DNA of 57,356 bases. Origin: Chloroflexota bacterium (GTDB taxonomy: Bacteria; Chloroflexota; Ktedonobacteria; Ktedonobacterales; Ktedonobacteraceae). Location of the stretch: contig CADDYT010000020.1 of the NCBI GenBank assembly GCA_902810755.1, positions 1 through 57,356 of the forward strand. Direction: 5' to 3'. The position numbers and the translations under genes are program-made. Positions 9,308 through 18,369 of the stretch are shown piece by piece. The first letter of the stretch is position 1, and every line of letters starts with the position of its first letter. Below the pieces are notes generated by a model. It saw only the letters and a program-made list of their open reading frames with translations. It did not search any database and was not told where the DNA came from.

Positions 9308-10479
9308 GGAAGGCATTTAAGTACCGGATCTATCCTACATCAGAGCAAGAGCATATCCTTTTCTGGACGCTGGCACGCTGTCGAGAACTCTACAATGCTG
9401 CCCTCTCAGAACGCCGTGATGCCTACAAGATGGCTGGTAAGTCGATCAGCTACTACGAACAGAAGCGCGATCTGCCTGAAATCAAAGGCGTCTTGCGAGA
9501 AGAGTACCAGCAGATACACTCTCAGGTGTTGCAAGATGTACTCTTGCGTCTCGATAGAGCCTTTAAAGCCTTCTTCCGCCGTGTTGCTAACGGTGAGAAG
9601 CCAGGGTATCCCCGCTTTCAGGGTCGCAATCGCTACCATTCTTTCACCTATCCGCAAGGGGGCTATGCCCTCTCTGAGAAGCATGTCACCCTCTCGAAGA
9701 TCGGTTCCATCAAGATCAAGCTGCACAGACCGATTGAAGGAACCATCAAAACCTGTACCATCAAGTACGATGCTGGACAATGGTACGCTGTCTTCTCTTG
9801 CGAGATCAAACCGCCTGAACCGTTGCCAGTGGTAGAGAGTGAGATAGGCATTGATCTAGGCGTCACCCACTTCGCGGCCCTCTCTAATGGCACCTTCATT
9901 GAGTCACCGCGCCACTTCCGCAAGGCAGAAAAGAAGCTAGCCCGCTTGCAGCAAGCCCTTGCACGCAAGAAACGCGGTTCTCATCGACGGGACAAAGCGC
10001 GTAAGGCCGTAGCACAGGCGCATCGGAAGATCAGAAATCAGCGGAAAGACTTCCACCACAAGCAGTCAGCTTCTCTCATCAAGCAGCATCAAACCATCGT
10101 GTTTGAAGAACTTGAAATCATGAACCTCACCAGGCACGCGAAAGCAAAGCAAGATGAGCATGGAACCTACTTGCCAAACGGGGCAAGCGCAAAAAGCGGA
10201 TTAACCAGGAGCATCCTTGACGCAGGATGGGCAAGCTTTCAACAGATGTGCGTGAGCAAGGCAGAATGGGCTGGCCGCGCCGTGTTGTTTGTGAACCCTC
10301 GCTATACCTCGCAAGTATGCTCACAATGTGGAACGGTTCGTAAAAAGTCCCTGGACGAACGCTGGCATCGTTGCGAGTGTGGGTGTGAACTGGATAGGGA
10401 TACGAACGCTGCTATTAACATACTCAGGCTTGGAAGAAGCCAACGCGGGGCAACCTGCGTAGAAGCCCCTTGCCTTTAG
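9304..10479 (+). CDS. tnpB: TnpB, RNA-guided nuclease of IS605 family
   Basis: The 391-residue protein has the family layout: N-terminal MRKAFKYRIYP, a wedge region, a split RuvC fold with Asp184 (GIDLG), Glu268 (VFEELE) and Asp366 (LDRDTNAA), and a zinc ribbon with CSQCG and CECGC between the last two. All three catalytic acids are present, so it is probably active. TnpB proteins use an RNA made from the element's right end to cut DNA and favour retention of the element. The start overlaps the tnpA stop by four bases (ATGA); a longer frame upstream is only the tnpA antecedent read in another frame. Confidence 0.92.
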   Translation: MRKAFKYRIYPTSEQEHILFWTLARCRELYNAALSERRDAYKMAGKSISYYEQKRDLPEIKGVLREEYQQIHSQVLQDVLLRLDRAFKAFFRRVANGEKPGYPRFQGRNRYHSFTYPQGGYALSEKHVTLSKIGSIKIKLHRPIEGTIKTCTIKYDAGQWYAVFSCEIKPPEPLPVVESEIGIDLGVTHFAALSNGTFIESPRHFRKAEKKLARLQQALARKKRGSHRRDKARKAVAQAHRKIRNQRKDFHHKQSASLIKQHQTIVFEELEIMNLTRHAKAKQDEHGTYLPNGASAKSGLTRSILDAGWASFQQMCVSKAEWAGRAVLFVNPRYTSQVCSQCGTVRKKSLDERWHRCECGCELDRDTNAAINILRLGRSQRGATCVEAPCL

Positions 10480-10495
10480 GCATGGGGTACTTCAC
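10385..10495 (+). ncRNA. Probable omega RNA / right-end region of the IS605 element
   Basis: In this family the guide RNA scaffold comes from the tnpB 3' end and right end. Here a stable hairpin (10466-10474 with 10479-10487) overlaps the tnpB stop and is followed by TACTTCAC. If the element ends there, the guide would begin at about 10496. Boundaries are inferred. Confidence 0.4.
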
Positions 10496-10575
10496 CAGCT
10501 ATTCAACTCATCACGCAGTGACCGATTCCTGTGAGCGAAAGGAATCAGGCAACTGGTTCCCTTCCCGCATAGAGA

Positions 10576-10791
10576 TCAGAAACCCTGGTGCCACCGAAGA
10601 GGGAAATCAGTACCATTTGAGATAGGCCCGACATCGATAAGCACGTTTGCGTCTTGATCCACAAGAACCATATAGTTATGGGCCTGGCTACCAATCGCTC
10701 CATTATCAACATTGCAAGCAGTAATCTGCTCTTGATTCCCTGGCGGATTGAATTCGACCACCTCATCACCGCCTCCAAGCCCATTTGCTCG
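10576..10791 (-). pseudogene. Possible protein remnant beside the IS element
   Basis: An open frame of about 72 codons without an ATG (first possible start GTG at 10761) reads RANGLGGGDEVVEFN and ends in PLRWHQGF. The composition is protein-like rather than random, and an upstream in-frame stop truncates it. I do not recognise the family. It may be the tail of a gene broken near the insertion sequence. The rest of 10496-10945 shows a 7-bp hairpin (10524-10546) and nothing else clear. Confidence 0.3.
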
Positions 10792-10945
10792 AAGGCGCGT
10801 TTACCTGCTGCCTCAATTCCGGCTTATCTGTCTTCTGCAAACGGCGCAGCATCCCGATTAAGTGCAGGAATGGTATCTGCCCAGAGGACAATAGTGGTGC
10901 CGAAGCCGGGAATAACGTACCAGAGCAAGACGTGTTACGACCACG

Positions 10946-10954
10946 TGCTATAAT
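10946..10954 (+). promoter_or_regulatory. Extended -10 promoter of the M20 peptidase gene
   Basis: TGCTATAAT is a perfect extended -10 element, 44 bases before the ATG at 10998. A start site near 10961 leaves a short leader with AGGAG at 10982-10986. No good -35 is needed with this type. Confidence 0.5.
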
Positions 10955-10997
10955 TCAATGCAGACAAAGACAGGCAATAGCAGGAGCATTCCAGATC

Positions 10998-12080
10998 ATG
11001 CAACGTCTTTACAATACACTGATTGAACTTGTGGGCATCCCCGGCACAAGCGGACACGAGGAGCAGGTGCGCGGCTATATCGAGCAGCGGCTACATGCAC
11101 TAGGTTTGACGACAGAGGTAGATGCGACGGGGAATCTGGTCACGATGCTGGCGGGCGAAGGAAAACATCTGCTGCTCAACGCGCATATGGATCGCGTGCC
11201 GCCTGGATTGGGCCACCGACCCGTGCTGCGCGATGGCATTCTCTACAGCGATGGCACGACAAATCTGGGGGCCGATGATGCGGCAGGAATCGCCGTCATT
11301 CTGGAAGTGTTACAACGAGTGATTGAGGAAGATTTGCCGCACCCGCCCATCGTGGCGGTCTTTACCGTGCAGGAAGAGATGGGTCTGTGTGGGGCCAACG
11401 GCTTTGACGCGGCGCGCTGGCAGGTCAGCGACGGCATTGTGTTCGACAACGCTTTTGAGGCAGGCGTCGTTGTCTCACAGGGAGCCGCTTACGAGGGCTT
11501 TGATGTGCAGATCACTGGCCGCACCGGCCACCCAGGCAAGGACCTGGCACAGACGGCGGACGCGATAGAGATATTCCGGCAGGCGAATTACCCCTACGGC
11601 TCGCTCGCTAACGACCAGACGCGCATTCTCGTGGGCCGCGTCACAGGCGGCAACGCCCGCAATGCCGTGCCGGCGCACGTCAGCATTGAGGGTGAACTGC
11701 GCAGCTTCGAGCCGCCAGAGGCACGCGAACGCTACAAGCAGGCCATTCGCGCCGCCTTCGAGCAGGCCGCACGACGACTCGGCGGCTCAGCCGAAGTGAC
11801 ATTCAATCCCCATTCAACCGGCTATGTTGTCGATGAGAATGAGCCATTGCTGAACGTGTACCGTTCCGTGCTGGCACAGCGCGGCGAACCGCTCATCACG
11901 CGCCCAACCTTCATCGGCAGCGACACCAGCGGCTTCCGGCCCGCCGTGCGCGTCTTCACCATCTCCACCGGCGTCGTCAACGAACATTCCGTCGATGAGT
12001 ACGTACCGCTCGCGCCGCTAGAGCAACTGGTGGAAGACACATTGCAGGTGCTGCGGCTGTGGCAGGCGGAGTCTGAGTGA
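10998..12080 (+). CDS. M20-family metallopeptidase (peptidase T-like)
   Basis: A cytoplasmic dizinc aminopeptidase or tripeptidase. The 360-residue protein shows the family metal ligands and catalytic acid in order: His63 in NAHMD, Asp93/94 in GADDAAG, Glu126/127 in VQEEMG, Asp150 in VFDNAF, and a C-terminal EHS histidine. A dimerisation lid lies between about residues 160 and 270 (GRTGHPG). I chose the ATG at 10998 because AGGAG is 11 bases upstream and homology begins there; the open frame extends further upstream without protein-like sequence. It is a single gene with its own extended -10 promoter. Confidence 0.88.
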   Translation: MQRLYNTLIELVGIPGTSGHEEQVRGYIEQRLHALGLTTEVDATGNLVTMLAGEGKHLLLNAHMDRVPPGLGHRPVLRDGILYSDGTTNLGADDAAGIAVILEVLQRVIEEDLPHPPIVAVFTVQEEMGLCGANGFDAARWQVSDGIVFDNAFEAGVVVSQGAAYEGFDVQITGRTGHPGKDLAQTADAIEIFRQANYPYGSLANDQTRILVGRVTGGNARNAVPAHVSIEGELRSFEPPEARERYKQAIRAAFEQAARRLGGSAEVTFNPHSTGYVVDENEPLLNVYRSVLAQRGEPLITRPTFIGSDTSGFRPAVRVFTISTGVVNEHSVDEYVPLAPLEQLVEDTLQVLRLWQAESE

Positions 12081-12128
12081 ACCTCTCTCGTTTGAATGTG
12101 ACGGCCACCTGCTGTAAAATCGGACTAC

Positions 12129-12494
12129 TTACACGTACTTCGATACTTTCTCCAATAACTCATCAATATCGAAGGGTTTTGCCAGAAAGTCATCGGCGCC
12201 GTGAACGATGGCCTCGGTCTCTCCACCGGGATACGCGGAGAGCAGGATGATGGGAATGTCTCTCGCCTCTTCCCTGCTCTTCATCTCCCTGATAATCTCG
12301 CGTCCATCCGTATCGGTGAGCAGCATATCCAGTAAGATCAAATCGGGTTGCTTGCGACGGCGCAGTTGCTCAACCTCCGCGCCCACGCTGGTAGTCACAA
12401 TCTCATAGCCCGCATCTTCCAGCAAAACTCGCAACGAATGAAGAATAGCAAGCTCATCATCAACTACCAGGATCAACTTCTTTTTGCCCTCCAT
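12129..12494 (-). CDS. Single-domain response regulator (CheY-like)
   Basis: The 121-residue protein is only a receiver domain: Asp12 and Asp13 in VVDDE, phosphoacceptor Asp56 in LLDMLLTD, Ser86 and Lys106 in KPFD. It has no output domain, so it must act through protein contacts or as a phosphate relay. The start chosen is the ATG at 12494, with AGAGG upstream; the open frame runs to 12587 but the extra residues do not match receiver domains. No kinase is adjacent. The gene converges on the M20 peptidase. Confidence 0.88.
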   Translation of the reverse strand: MEGKKKLILVVDDELAILHSLRVLLEDAGYEIVTTSVGAEVEQLRRRKQPDLILLDMLLTDTDGREIIREMKSREEARDIPIILLSAYPGGETEAIVHGADDFLAKPFDIDELLEKVSKYV

Positions 12495-12743
12495 AGCATA
12501 CCTCTTAAACCGGCCTCGTTGCCGGAAAAGAGCCTGTTGCAAACATTTTTCCACCAGGCGAGAACAATAGACACTGCTTTTATCCACCCCGCCTTATAAT
12601 TTTCCTCTTCAGTTTATTATTTATAGCAGTGTTATAACTTATACTATCAATATCTTACCACAGGAAACATCATTTGACCATTACCATAGCCCGAAGGGTT
12701 CGTTTACTGAAACAAGCAGGGAAAAATAGAAGAGTGTCGCACT

Positions 12744-12863
12744 ATGGCGACAAAAGGACAACTTTCTGCATGTAGCGGCGTATATCCTTTAGATATTCCC
12801 CGGCGCACCATCTGGCTCAATGAAGAGCCGGAAGTTACCGCTGCGCCCGCAAGCTCGTCCTGA
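12744..12863 (+). CDS. Possible 39-residue small protein
   Basis: ATG at 12744 opens a frame beginning MATKGQLSACSGVYPL and ending in a small-residue tail. It looks a little like short SGxY-containing proteins, but no ribosome site precedes it and I cannot assign it. It lies in the 500-base gene-free stretch 12495-12993, which otherwise holds the promoter at 12870-12898. Confidence 0.2.
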   Translation: MATKGQLSACSGVYPLDIPRRTIWLNEEPEVTAAPASSS

Positions 12864-12869
12864 ATACTG

Positions 12870-12898
12870 ACGACAACGTTGGGGCAATCCTGTATACT
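12870..12898 (+). promoter_or_regulatory. Promoter of the spinster-like transporter gene
   Basis: ACGACA (12870-12875) and TATACT (12893-12898) are 17 bases apart. The predicted leader is about 90 bases. Confidence 0.4.
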
Positions 12899-12993
12899 GG
12901 AAATATTGAGAATACTTTTCGGCAGAGAGATACAGGACATTTTTGTATTGCCTTTAGTGACATCACAGCAAATTACAACGAAAGTATAGATAG

Positions 12994-14349
12994 ATGGCAT
13001 TAGTGACAGAACCTCGCAGAAAACAGGCCCCGCCGAGAGTGAGCCGGGGACAGGCGCGTTTTGCCTTCACCATCCTGTTTATTATCAACATCCTCAATTA
13101 CGCAGACCGGTACGTGCTGCCGGCCATTCTGCCAAAGATTCAGCAGGACCTGGGGTTGAATAATACCGAGCTTGGCCTGCTTGGCTCGTCGTTTCTGCTG
13201 GTCTACGCGCTGGCAACGCTGCCTATAGGCATCTGGGCGGACAGGGGTATCCGTAAAAATATCGTGGCGCTGTGCGTGGGGATTTGGAGCGTGGCGACGA
13301 TGCTGGCCGGTTTTACACGCAATTTCATACAGTTGTTCAGCGTGCGCGCGGTGCTGGGTATCGGCGAAGCTGGCTACGGACCGGCCTCGCTCTCGCTGCT
13401 GGGCGACCTCTTTCCGAAGGGGCAGCGTGGGCGCATCCTCTCCTACTGGTCATCGGGAACGCTGATCGGCGCGGCCATCGGCTTCACGTTTGGCGGGCTG
13501 GTGGCCCAGGCGTTCGGCTGGCGCTGGGCTTTCTTTCTCGTCGGCATTCCCGGCCTTATCGCCGCCTTTCTGGCATGGCGCTTGAGCGAGCCAGAACGGG
13601 GAGCCTTCGACCACGAGGAGGCGGAGGGTGTGCTGGAGGGTGGTATACCGGAGGAGGAAGAGGACGTTCCGGTAGTGCATGGCAGCCTGGGGAACAATTT
13701 CTGGGAATCGGTGAAGCACTTGCTCAAAATACCCACCTACTGGACGCTGGTAGCCGGGCTGGTCTTCAGCTTCTTCACCATCGGCGGCACCTCGTTCTGG
13801 CTGCCAACCTACTTTGTTGACACTTTCAAATTGAGTGTCGCCAGAGCAGGGGCGATCTCCGGCGCGGTACTGGTGTGCAGTGGGCTGGTCGGAACACTGC
13901 TCGGCGGCTGGCTGGCCGATGCCGCGCAGCGCCGCCGTCCCGAAGGTCGTTTATTCGTAGCCATGCTCGGCTTCCTGCTGGGCGCGCCGCTCGTACTGAT
14001 CGCGCTCTTCCTGCACAATCTGCCGCTTTTCCTGGCAGTCTTCATCCTGGCCGGTATCGCGCTCAATTTCTGCACCGGCCCGCTTAATGCCGTGATCCAG
14101 GATGTCATCAGACCGGATCTGCGCGCCACCGCCGTCGGTCTCTCTCTCTTGCTTGCCCATCTGCTGGGGGATGCCGCCGCGCCAACCATCATCGGCGCGC
14201 TCGCCGACAGAATCACGCTGGCAACGGCGCTGATCGTCACCGCGCCCCTCTTTCTCTTCCTGGCCGGCCTCGTCTGCCTCCTCGGCCTGCGCTACGTCGC
14301 CCGCGACATGCTGAACATGCAGAAACGACTGCACGAACAACGAAAGTAG
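12994..14349 (+). CDS. MFS transporter, spinster-like
   Basis: A 12-helix major facilitator of 451 residues. The first helix carries LNYADRYVLPAILP, and the loop after helix 2 has GIWADRGIRKN, a motif A variant; both resemble the spinster/sphingolipid-transporter-like group common in bacteria. Residues about 200-230 form an acidic central loop. The substrate cannot be told. The start ATG at 12994 has only a weak ribosome site. The gene stands alone between the CheY-like gene (divergent) and a 323-base gap before the exported phosphatase-like gene. Confidence 0.85.
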   Translation: MALVTEPRRKQAPPRVSRGQARFAFTILFIINILNYADRYVLPAILPKIQQDLGLNNTELGLLGSSFLLVYALATLPIGIWADRGIRKNIVALCVGIWSVATMLAGFTRNFIQLFSVRAVLGIGEAGYGPASLSLLGDLFPKGQRGRILSYWSSGTLIGAAIGFTFGGLVAQAFGWRWAFFLVGIPGLIAAFLAWRLSEPERGAFDHEEAEGVLEGGIPEEEEDVPVVHGSLGNNFWESVKHLLKIPTYWTLVAGLVFSFFTIGGTSFWLPTYFVDTFKLSVARAGAISGAVLVCSGLVGTLLGGWLADAAQRRRPEGRLFVAMLGFLLGAPLVLIALFLHNLPLFLAVFILAGIALNFCTGPLNAVIQDVIRPDLRATAVGLSLLLAHLLGDAAAPTIIGALADRITLATALIVTAPLFLFLAGLVCLLGLRYVARDMLNMQKRLHEQRK

Positions 14350-14672
14350 CAAGCCGAAGAACAGGCGAATAGCGAAAAAGCGGAAGAACAGCCGGGTATT
14401 GACAACTATGTCCCTGTTTCCCTCCTGAAAATAGCCCATTTTCACTGCCGGTGGTGAGTTTCCAGCGCAGGGGCCACCTCTTCACATTGGTAGTTCTCCA
14501 TGAACATACTGGATGAGGATACGAAAAGATGCTTCCCTGTCAGCATGGTATACCGAATCTAGCCGGTAACCCTACACAAAATGAGGCAGAGCGCGGCGTT
14601 CATTCGGACAGTTGACCTCGTATAGCAGGGTCAGCACTCATAAAATACTGTCCAGGTAGGAGGAATTACCGC
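14350..14672. other. Gene-free stretch before the exported phosphatase-like gene
   Basis: No supported gene. It ends with a strong ribosome site (AGGAGG at 14657-14662 region) for the gene at 14673. A TTGACC near 14610 may be a -35, but no matching -10 at the usual spacing was convincing. Confidence 0.3.
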
Positions 14673-16829
14673 ATGAGCTTGATGAGACGGCTCTGGCAGA
14701 GGCCATTGAGCCGCTTTATCGTTGCCGCACTGCTCCTGTTACTGCTGAGCGCGGGAACGATGGGGATGAAAACGGTCGCCGCATCCCGGCCTGTGCGCGC
14801 CGCCGGAGGCGGTTGTCAGCTAAACTCTGCACAGGGCGCGATCCAGCATGTCATCTACATCCAGTTCGATAACACACACTTCACGCGCGATAATCCCAAT
14901 GTCCCCTCTGATCTTGAGCAGATGCCAAATCTCCTGAACTTCATCGAAAGCAATGGCGTGCTGCTCAGCAATCATCACACCCCCCTGATTGCCCACACAG
15001 CCGACGACGTACTCACTGCCATCACCGGCGTCTACGGCGATCAGCACGGCGTACCAATCGCCAACACTTACGGCTATTTTCATACTGACGGCACAAGCAG
15101 TATGGCCAACTCATTCACGTACTGGACGGACCCGTTGAACGATACGAAGAACGCTTCCCCCGACGATACCACGTACAACATGCTCACTGCGAGCGGCCAG
15201 AATGCACCGGCGCCCTGGGTGCCATTTACGCGCGCGGGCTGCAATTTTGGTTCGGTGCTTTCAGGTAATACAGCTCTGGAAAATACCGGCACCGATATTA
15301 CCACCGTCTTTGGGGCCAATTCGGCAGAGGAGCAGGAAGCGAAGTCCAACCCGACAAAGGCCCAGGCCGATTTTGTCGGTATCGCCATTCACTGCGCGGC
15401 GGGCGATGCCCTCTGCTCCAGCGCGAACAATGGGAAGCCCGATCTGCTGCCCGACGAGCCAGGCGGCTACAACGGCTACATGGCACTCTTCGGCAATAAG
15501 TATGTCGCACCGCAAATCAGCCCGAATGGGCCAATGACCGATCTCGATGGCAACGTGATCCAGGATGCGAAAGGCAACCAGGGCTTCCCCGGCTTCGACA
15601 GTATGTCAGCCTCCGTCTCGCTCTCCTACGTCGCGGCCATGCAGGAACACGGTGTGCCGATTACCTATGCCTACATCTCCGACGCGCACGACAACCATAG
15701 CGTCGGAACAGCCTATGGTCCTGGCCAGTCAGGTTATGTCGCCCAGCTCAAGGCGTATGACGCGGCCTTTGGCAAATTCTTCACCCGGCTCGCCAGTGAC
15801 GGCATCAACAAAAACAACACCCTCTTCGTCTTCACCGCCGACGAGGGCGATCACTTTGTGGGCGGCGCACCATCCCCGGCCAATTGTGATGGCCTGACAA
15901 CCCCCTGCACCTACAGTCAGATTGGTGAAATCGATGTGAACCTGACCGGCCTGCTGGCAACGCAGCAGAAAGTAACGACCGCTTTCAACGTCCATGCCGA
16001 TTCCGCGCCGAATTTCTATCTGACCGGCAACCCTTCAGCCAGCTCTGCCACAGTGCGTTCGTTTGAACATGCGGTCGCCGCCCTGACGGCGACAAACCCT
16101 ATTACCGGCGCTACCGATACGCTTACCAGCTATATGGCCGACCCGGTAGAGATGAAGCTGCTGCACATGGTGACGGGCGACCCGGCGCGTACCCCGACCT
16201 TCACCGCCTTCGGCAATCCCGATTATTATCAGGCGACAGGCGCGGCCAGCTGCTCCTCACCCTGCGTGGCAGAGGGAGCCACCTATGCCTGGAATCACGG
16301 GGATGTCTCGTCGGATATCAACACAACCTGGCTGGGCATGGTCGGGCCGGGCGTGAATCAGATAGGGGTGGACAGCGCCACCTGGTCCGATCACACCGAT
16401 ATCCGGCCAACTATTCTTGAACTGGTGGGACTGAAAGATGACTATACGCACGAGGGGCGCGTTCTCCTTGAGGATCTGTCTCCTTCAGCCCTGCCATCGG
16501 CGGTCGTCAATTCGCAGCAGATTCTGACGCAACTGGCCCAGGTCTTCAAAGAGATCGACGCGCCCGTTGGCCAGCTTGGCCTACAGAGCCTTCAGGTCTC
16601 GACAAAGGCCATCGAGAGCAATGATCCCGGTGACAGCACCTATCTGAACCTGGAAAGCCAGTTGACCTCAATCACGACGCAGCGCGATTCGCTGGCAGGC
16701 CAGATGCTGTCGGTGCTGGAAGGGGCCGAGTTCAACAACCAGCCCGTTGACGCCACGCAGGCACAGCAATTGATCGACCAGGGTAATGCACTCTTGCAGC
16801 AGGTAAATACGCTGGCCGGAGGCAATTAG
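14673..16829 (+). CDS. Secreted alkaline-phosphatase-superfamily protein
   Basis: A Sec signal peptide (basic MSLMRRLWQRPLSR then a hydrophobic run to about residue 40) leads an extracellular protein of 718 residues. Motifs fit the alkaline phosphatase/sulfatase fold: an early metal aspartate (FDN near residue 65), a likely nucleophile threonine in IAHTADD, then DAHDNH, TADEGDHF and WSDHTDIRPT, which supply further aspartate and histidine metal ligands. The last 110 residues are helical and glutamine rich with no known domain. It probably hydrolyses a phosphate or sulfate ester outside the cell. The substrate is unknown. A hairpin at 16929-16990 follows. Confidence 0.8.
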   Translation: MSLMRRLWQRPLSRFIVAALLLLLLSAGTMGMKTVAASRPVRAAGGGCQLNSAQGAIQHVIYIQFDNTHFTRDNPNVPSDLEQMPNLLNFIESNGVLLSNHHTPLIAHTADDVLTAITGVYGDQHGVPIANTYGYFHTDGTSSMANSFTYWTDPLNDTKNASPDDTTYNMLTASGQNAPAPWVPFTRAGCNFGSVLSGNTALENTGTDITTVFGANSAEEQEAKSNPTKAQADFVGIAIHCAAGDALCSSANNGKPDLLPDEPGGYNGYMALFGNKYVAPQISPNGPMTDLDGNVIQDAKGNQGFPGFDSMSASVSLSYVAAMQEHGVPITYAYISDAHDNHSVGTAYGPGQSGYVAQLKAYDAAFGKFFTRLASDGINKNNTLFVFTADEGDHFVGGAPSPANCDGLTTPCTYSQIGEIDVNLTGLLATQQKVTTAFNVHADSAPNFYLTGNPSASSATVRSFEHAVAALTATNPITGATDTLTSYMADPVEMKLLHMVTGDPARTPTFTAFGNPDYYQATGAASCSSPCVAEGATYAWNHGDVSSDINTTWLGMVGPGVNQIGVDSATWSDHTDIRPTILELVGLKDDYTHEGRVLLEDLSPSALPSAVVNSQQILTQLAQVFKEIDAPVGQLGLQSLQVSTKAIESNDPGDSTYLNLESQLTSITTQRDSLAGQMLSVLEGAEFNNQPVDATQAQQLIDQGNALLQQVNTLAGGN

Positions 16830-16928
16830 CGTAAAGCCAGAAACCATCTCTCATGCGAAGAGGCCGCCACCTTTGAGAATGGCTGCACCAGATGCTTCGC
16901 CCCGCGTGACCGATGAAGCGTTTTGAGA

Positions 16929-16990
16929 AGAGAATGCAGCAGCATCCGAAGCTGTTTCCGTAGAAATGCCCGGATACTGCTGCATTCTCT
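16929..16990 (+). terminator. Terminator-like hairpin
   Basis: Arms 16929-16948 and 16971-16990 are complementary at 19 of 20 positions with a 22-base loop, followed by a T-rich stretch. It lies about 100 bases after the exported phosphatase-like gene and before the next gene on the same strand. Confidence 0.65.
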
Positions 16991-17035
16991 TTCTATCTGA
17001 TATGATAGTAAAGAAAGCTAGATCGACAGGGTTGC

Positions 17036-18358
17036 ATGAGTACAGAAGAAAAGAATATCAGACAGTCACACGAAGAGGGGCAAAGCGGGGACGAGGCTTC
17101 CATACCCGCTTTGCCTTTTGATGAAGCTGGCAGCAACCGCGACTCGTATGGGGCGCTGCATTCAAGAGATTTTCGCCTCTTACTGATCGGCGTATTTCTG
17201 GCAATGTTCGGGCAGCAGATGATCGGCGTGGCGCTTGGATGGGAACTCTATGAGCGCACAGGGTCGGCGCTGGTGCTTGGCTTTGTCGGACTGGCGCAGG
17301 TGCTGCCCGTGATTATCCTGTTCCTGCCCGCCGGTTATATCATCGACCGCTATAACCGCAAGTATGTGGTGCTGGCTGCCCAGCTAGTGCTGGCGCTGGC
17401 AGAACTGGGACTGGCCCTGCTCTCATATGCACGCGGTCCGCTGCTGCTCATCTATGGCTGCCTGCTCATCATGGGCTGCGCGCTCGCTTTTAACAGCCCG
17501 GCCAGTTCGGCGCTGGTCTCGCAGGTCGTGCCAGAGGCGGCCTTTGAGAACGCCTCGACATGGAGAAGCAGCGCCTCGCAGCTGGCTGCTGTGCTTGGCC
17601 CGGCCTCAAGCGGCTTTCTCATCAGCCTCTTTCATGGTTCCACGCTGGTATATGTACTGAGCGCAGGAACGGCCCTTATCTTCGTCCTGCTACTGCTGCT
17701 GATGCGCGTGCGCCCGCAGGTCACAGCTTTCGGGCGCAGATCGCTGAGTTCGCTGCTGGAAGGCTTGCGCTTCCTGGGCCAAACGCAGGTCTTGCTGGCC
17801 GCTATCACGCTGGACCTGTTCGCCGTGCTGCTGGGCGGCGCGACGACGCTGCTGCCCATTTATGCGACGAGTATCCTGCACGTCGGACCGGTGGGCCTCG
17901 GCTGGTTGCAGGCCGCCAGTTCGATTGGCGCTGTGTGTATGGCGCTCACACTGGCGCACCGGCCCCCGTTCAAACGGGCGGGGCGCACCCTGCTGCTGGC
18001 GGTGGCCGGGTTCGGGCTGGCTACTATCATTTTCGGAGTCTCGCGCTGGTTCTGGCTCTCGCTGCTCATGCTCTTCCTGCTCGGCGCGTTCGACAACATC
18101 AGCGTCGTCATTCGCTCCACGCTGCTGCTGGTGCGCACGCCCGATGAGATGCGCGGGCGTGTGAGCGCCGTCAGTTCGCTCTTTATCGGCACCTCCAACC
18201 AGTTAGGCGGCTTTGAGTCGGGGCTGGTAGCGCAGCTCATCGGCCCTGTTCCCGCCGTCGTGATTGGCGGCATCGGCACCATCCTGGTCGTGCTGCTCAT
18301 CGGCTGGATCTGGCCGGAAATGCGGCAGATGGGCGCTTTGCGCGAAACAACAGGCTGA
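17036..18358 (+). CDS. MFS transporter, EntS-like (MFS_3)
   Basis: A 440-residue major facilitator with a soluble, charged N-terminal tail of about 40 residues before helix 1 (HSRDFRLLLIGVFLAMFGQQ). The loop motif PAGYIIDRYNRK after helix 2 is the MFS signature of drug or siderophore exporters, and LVRTPDEMRGRVSA is typical of the EntS/MFS_3 group. It may export a siderophore or drug; an iron-siderophore importer lies 6 kb away, but no biosynthesis genes are present. It converges on the kinase-fold gene with 11 bases between. Confidence 0.85.
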   Translation: MSTEEKNIRQSHEEGQSGDEASIPALPFDEAGSNRDSYGALHSRDFRLLLIGVFLAMFGQQMIGVALGWELYERTGSALVLGFVGLAQVLPVIILFLPAGYIIDRYNRKYVVLAAQLVLALAELGLALLSYARGPLLLIYGCLLIMGCALAFNSPASSALVSQVVPEAAFENASTWRSSASQLAAVLGPASSGFLISLFHGSTLVYVLSAGTALIFVLLLLLMRVRPQVTAFGRRSLSSLLEGLRFLGQTQVLLAAITLDLFAVLLGGATTLLPIYATSILHVGPVGLGWLQAASSIGAVCMALTLAHRPPFKRAGRTLLLAVAGFGLATIIFGVSRWFWLSLLMLFLLGAFDNISVVIRSTLLLVRTPDEMRGRVSAVSSLFIGTSNQLGGFESGLVAQLIGPVPAVVIGGIGTILVVLLIGWIWPEMRQMGALRETTG

Positions 18359-18369
18359 ACTCCCTATCA

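Larger units (their letters stand above)
8870..10495 (+). mobile_element. IS200/IS605-family insertion sequence (tnpA frameshifted, tnpB intact)
   Basis: The element holds a tnpA-like and a tnpB gene in the usual order with a four-base overlap. The right end is supported by a hairpin at 10466-10487 followed by TACTTCAC, typical of these elements. The left end was not identified exactly; 8870 is an estimate from the distance to the tnpA ribosome site. As in other IS200/IS605 elements no terminal inverted repeats or target duplication are expected. Confidence 0.7.

Noticed and set aside
12704..13000. 98-codon minus-strand frame before the MFS gene
   Set aside because: No ribosome site or recognisable motif; it covers the likely promoter of the MFS gene.
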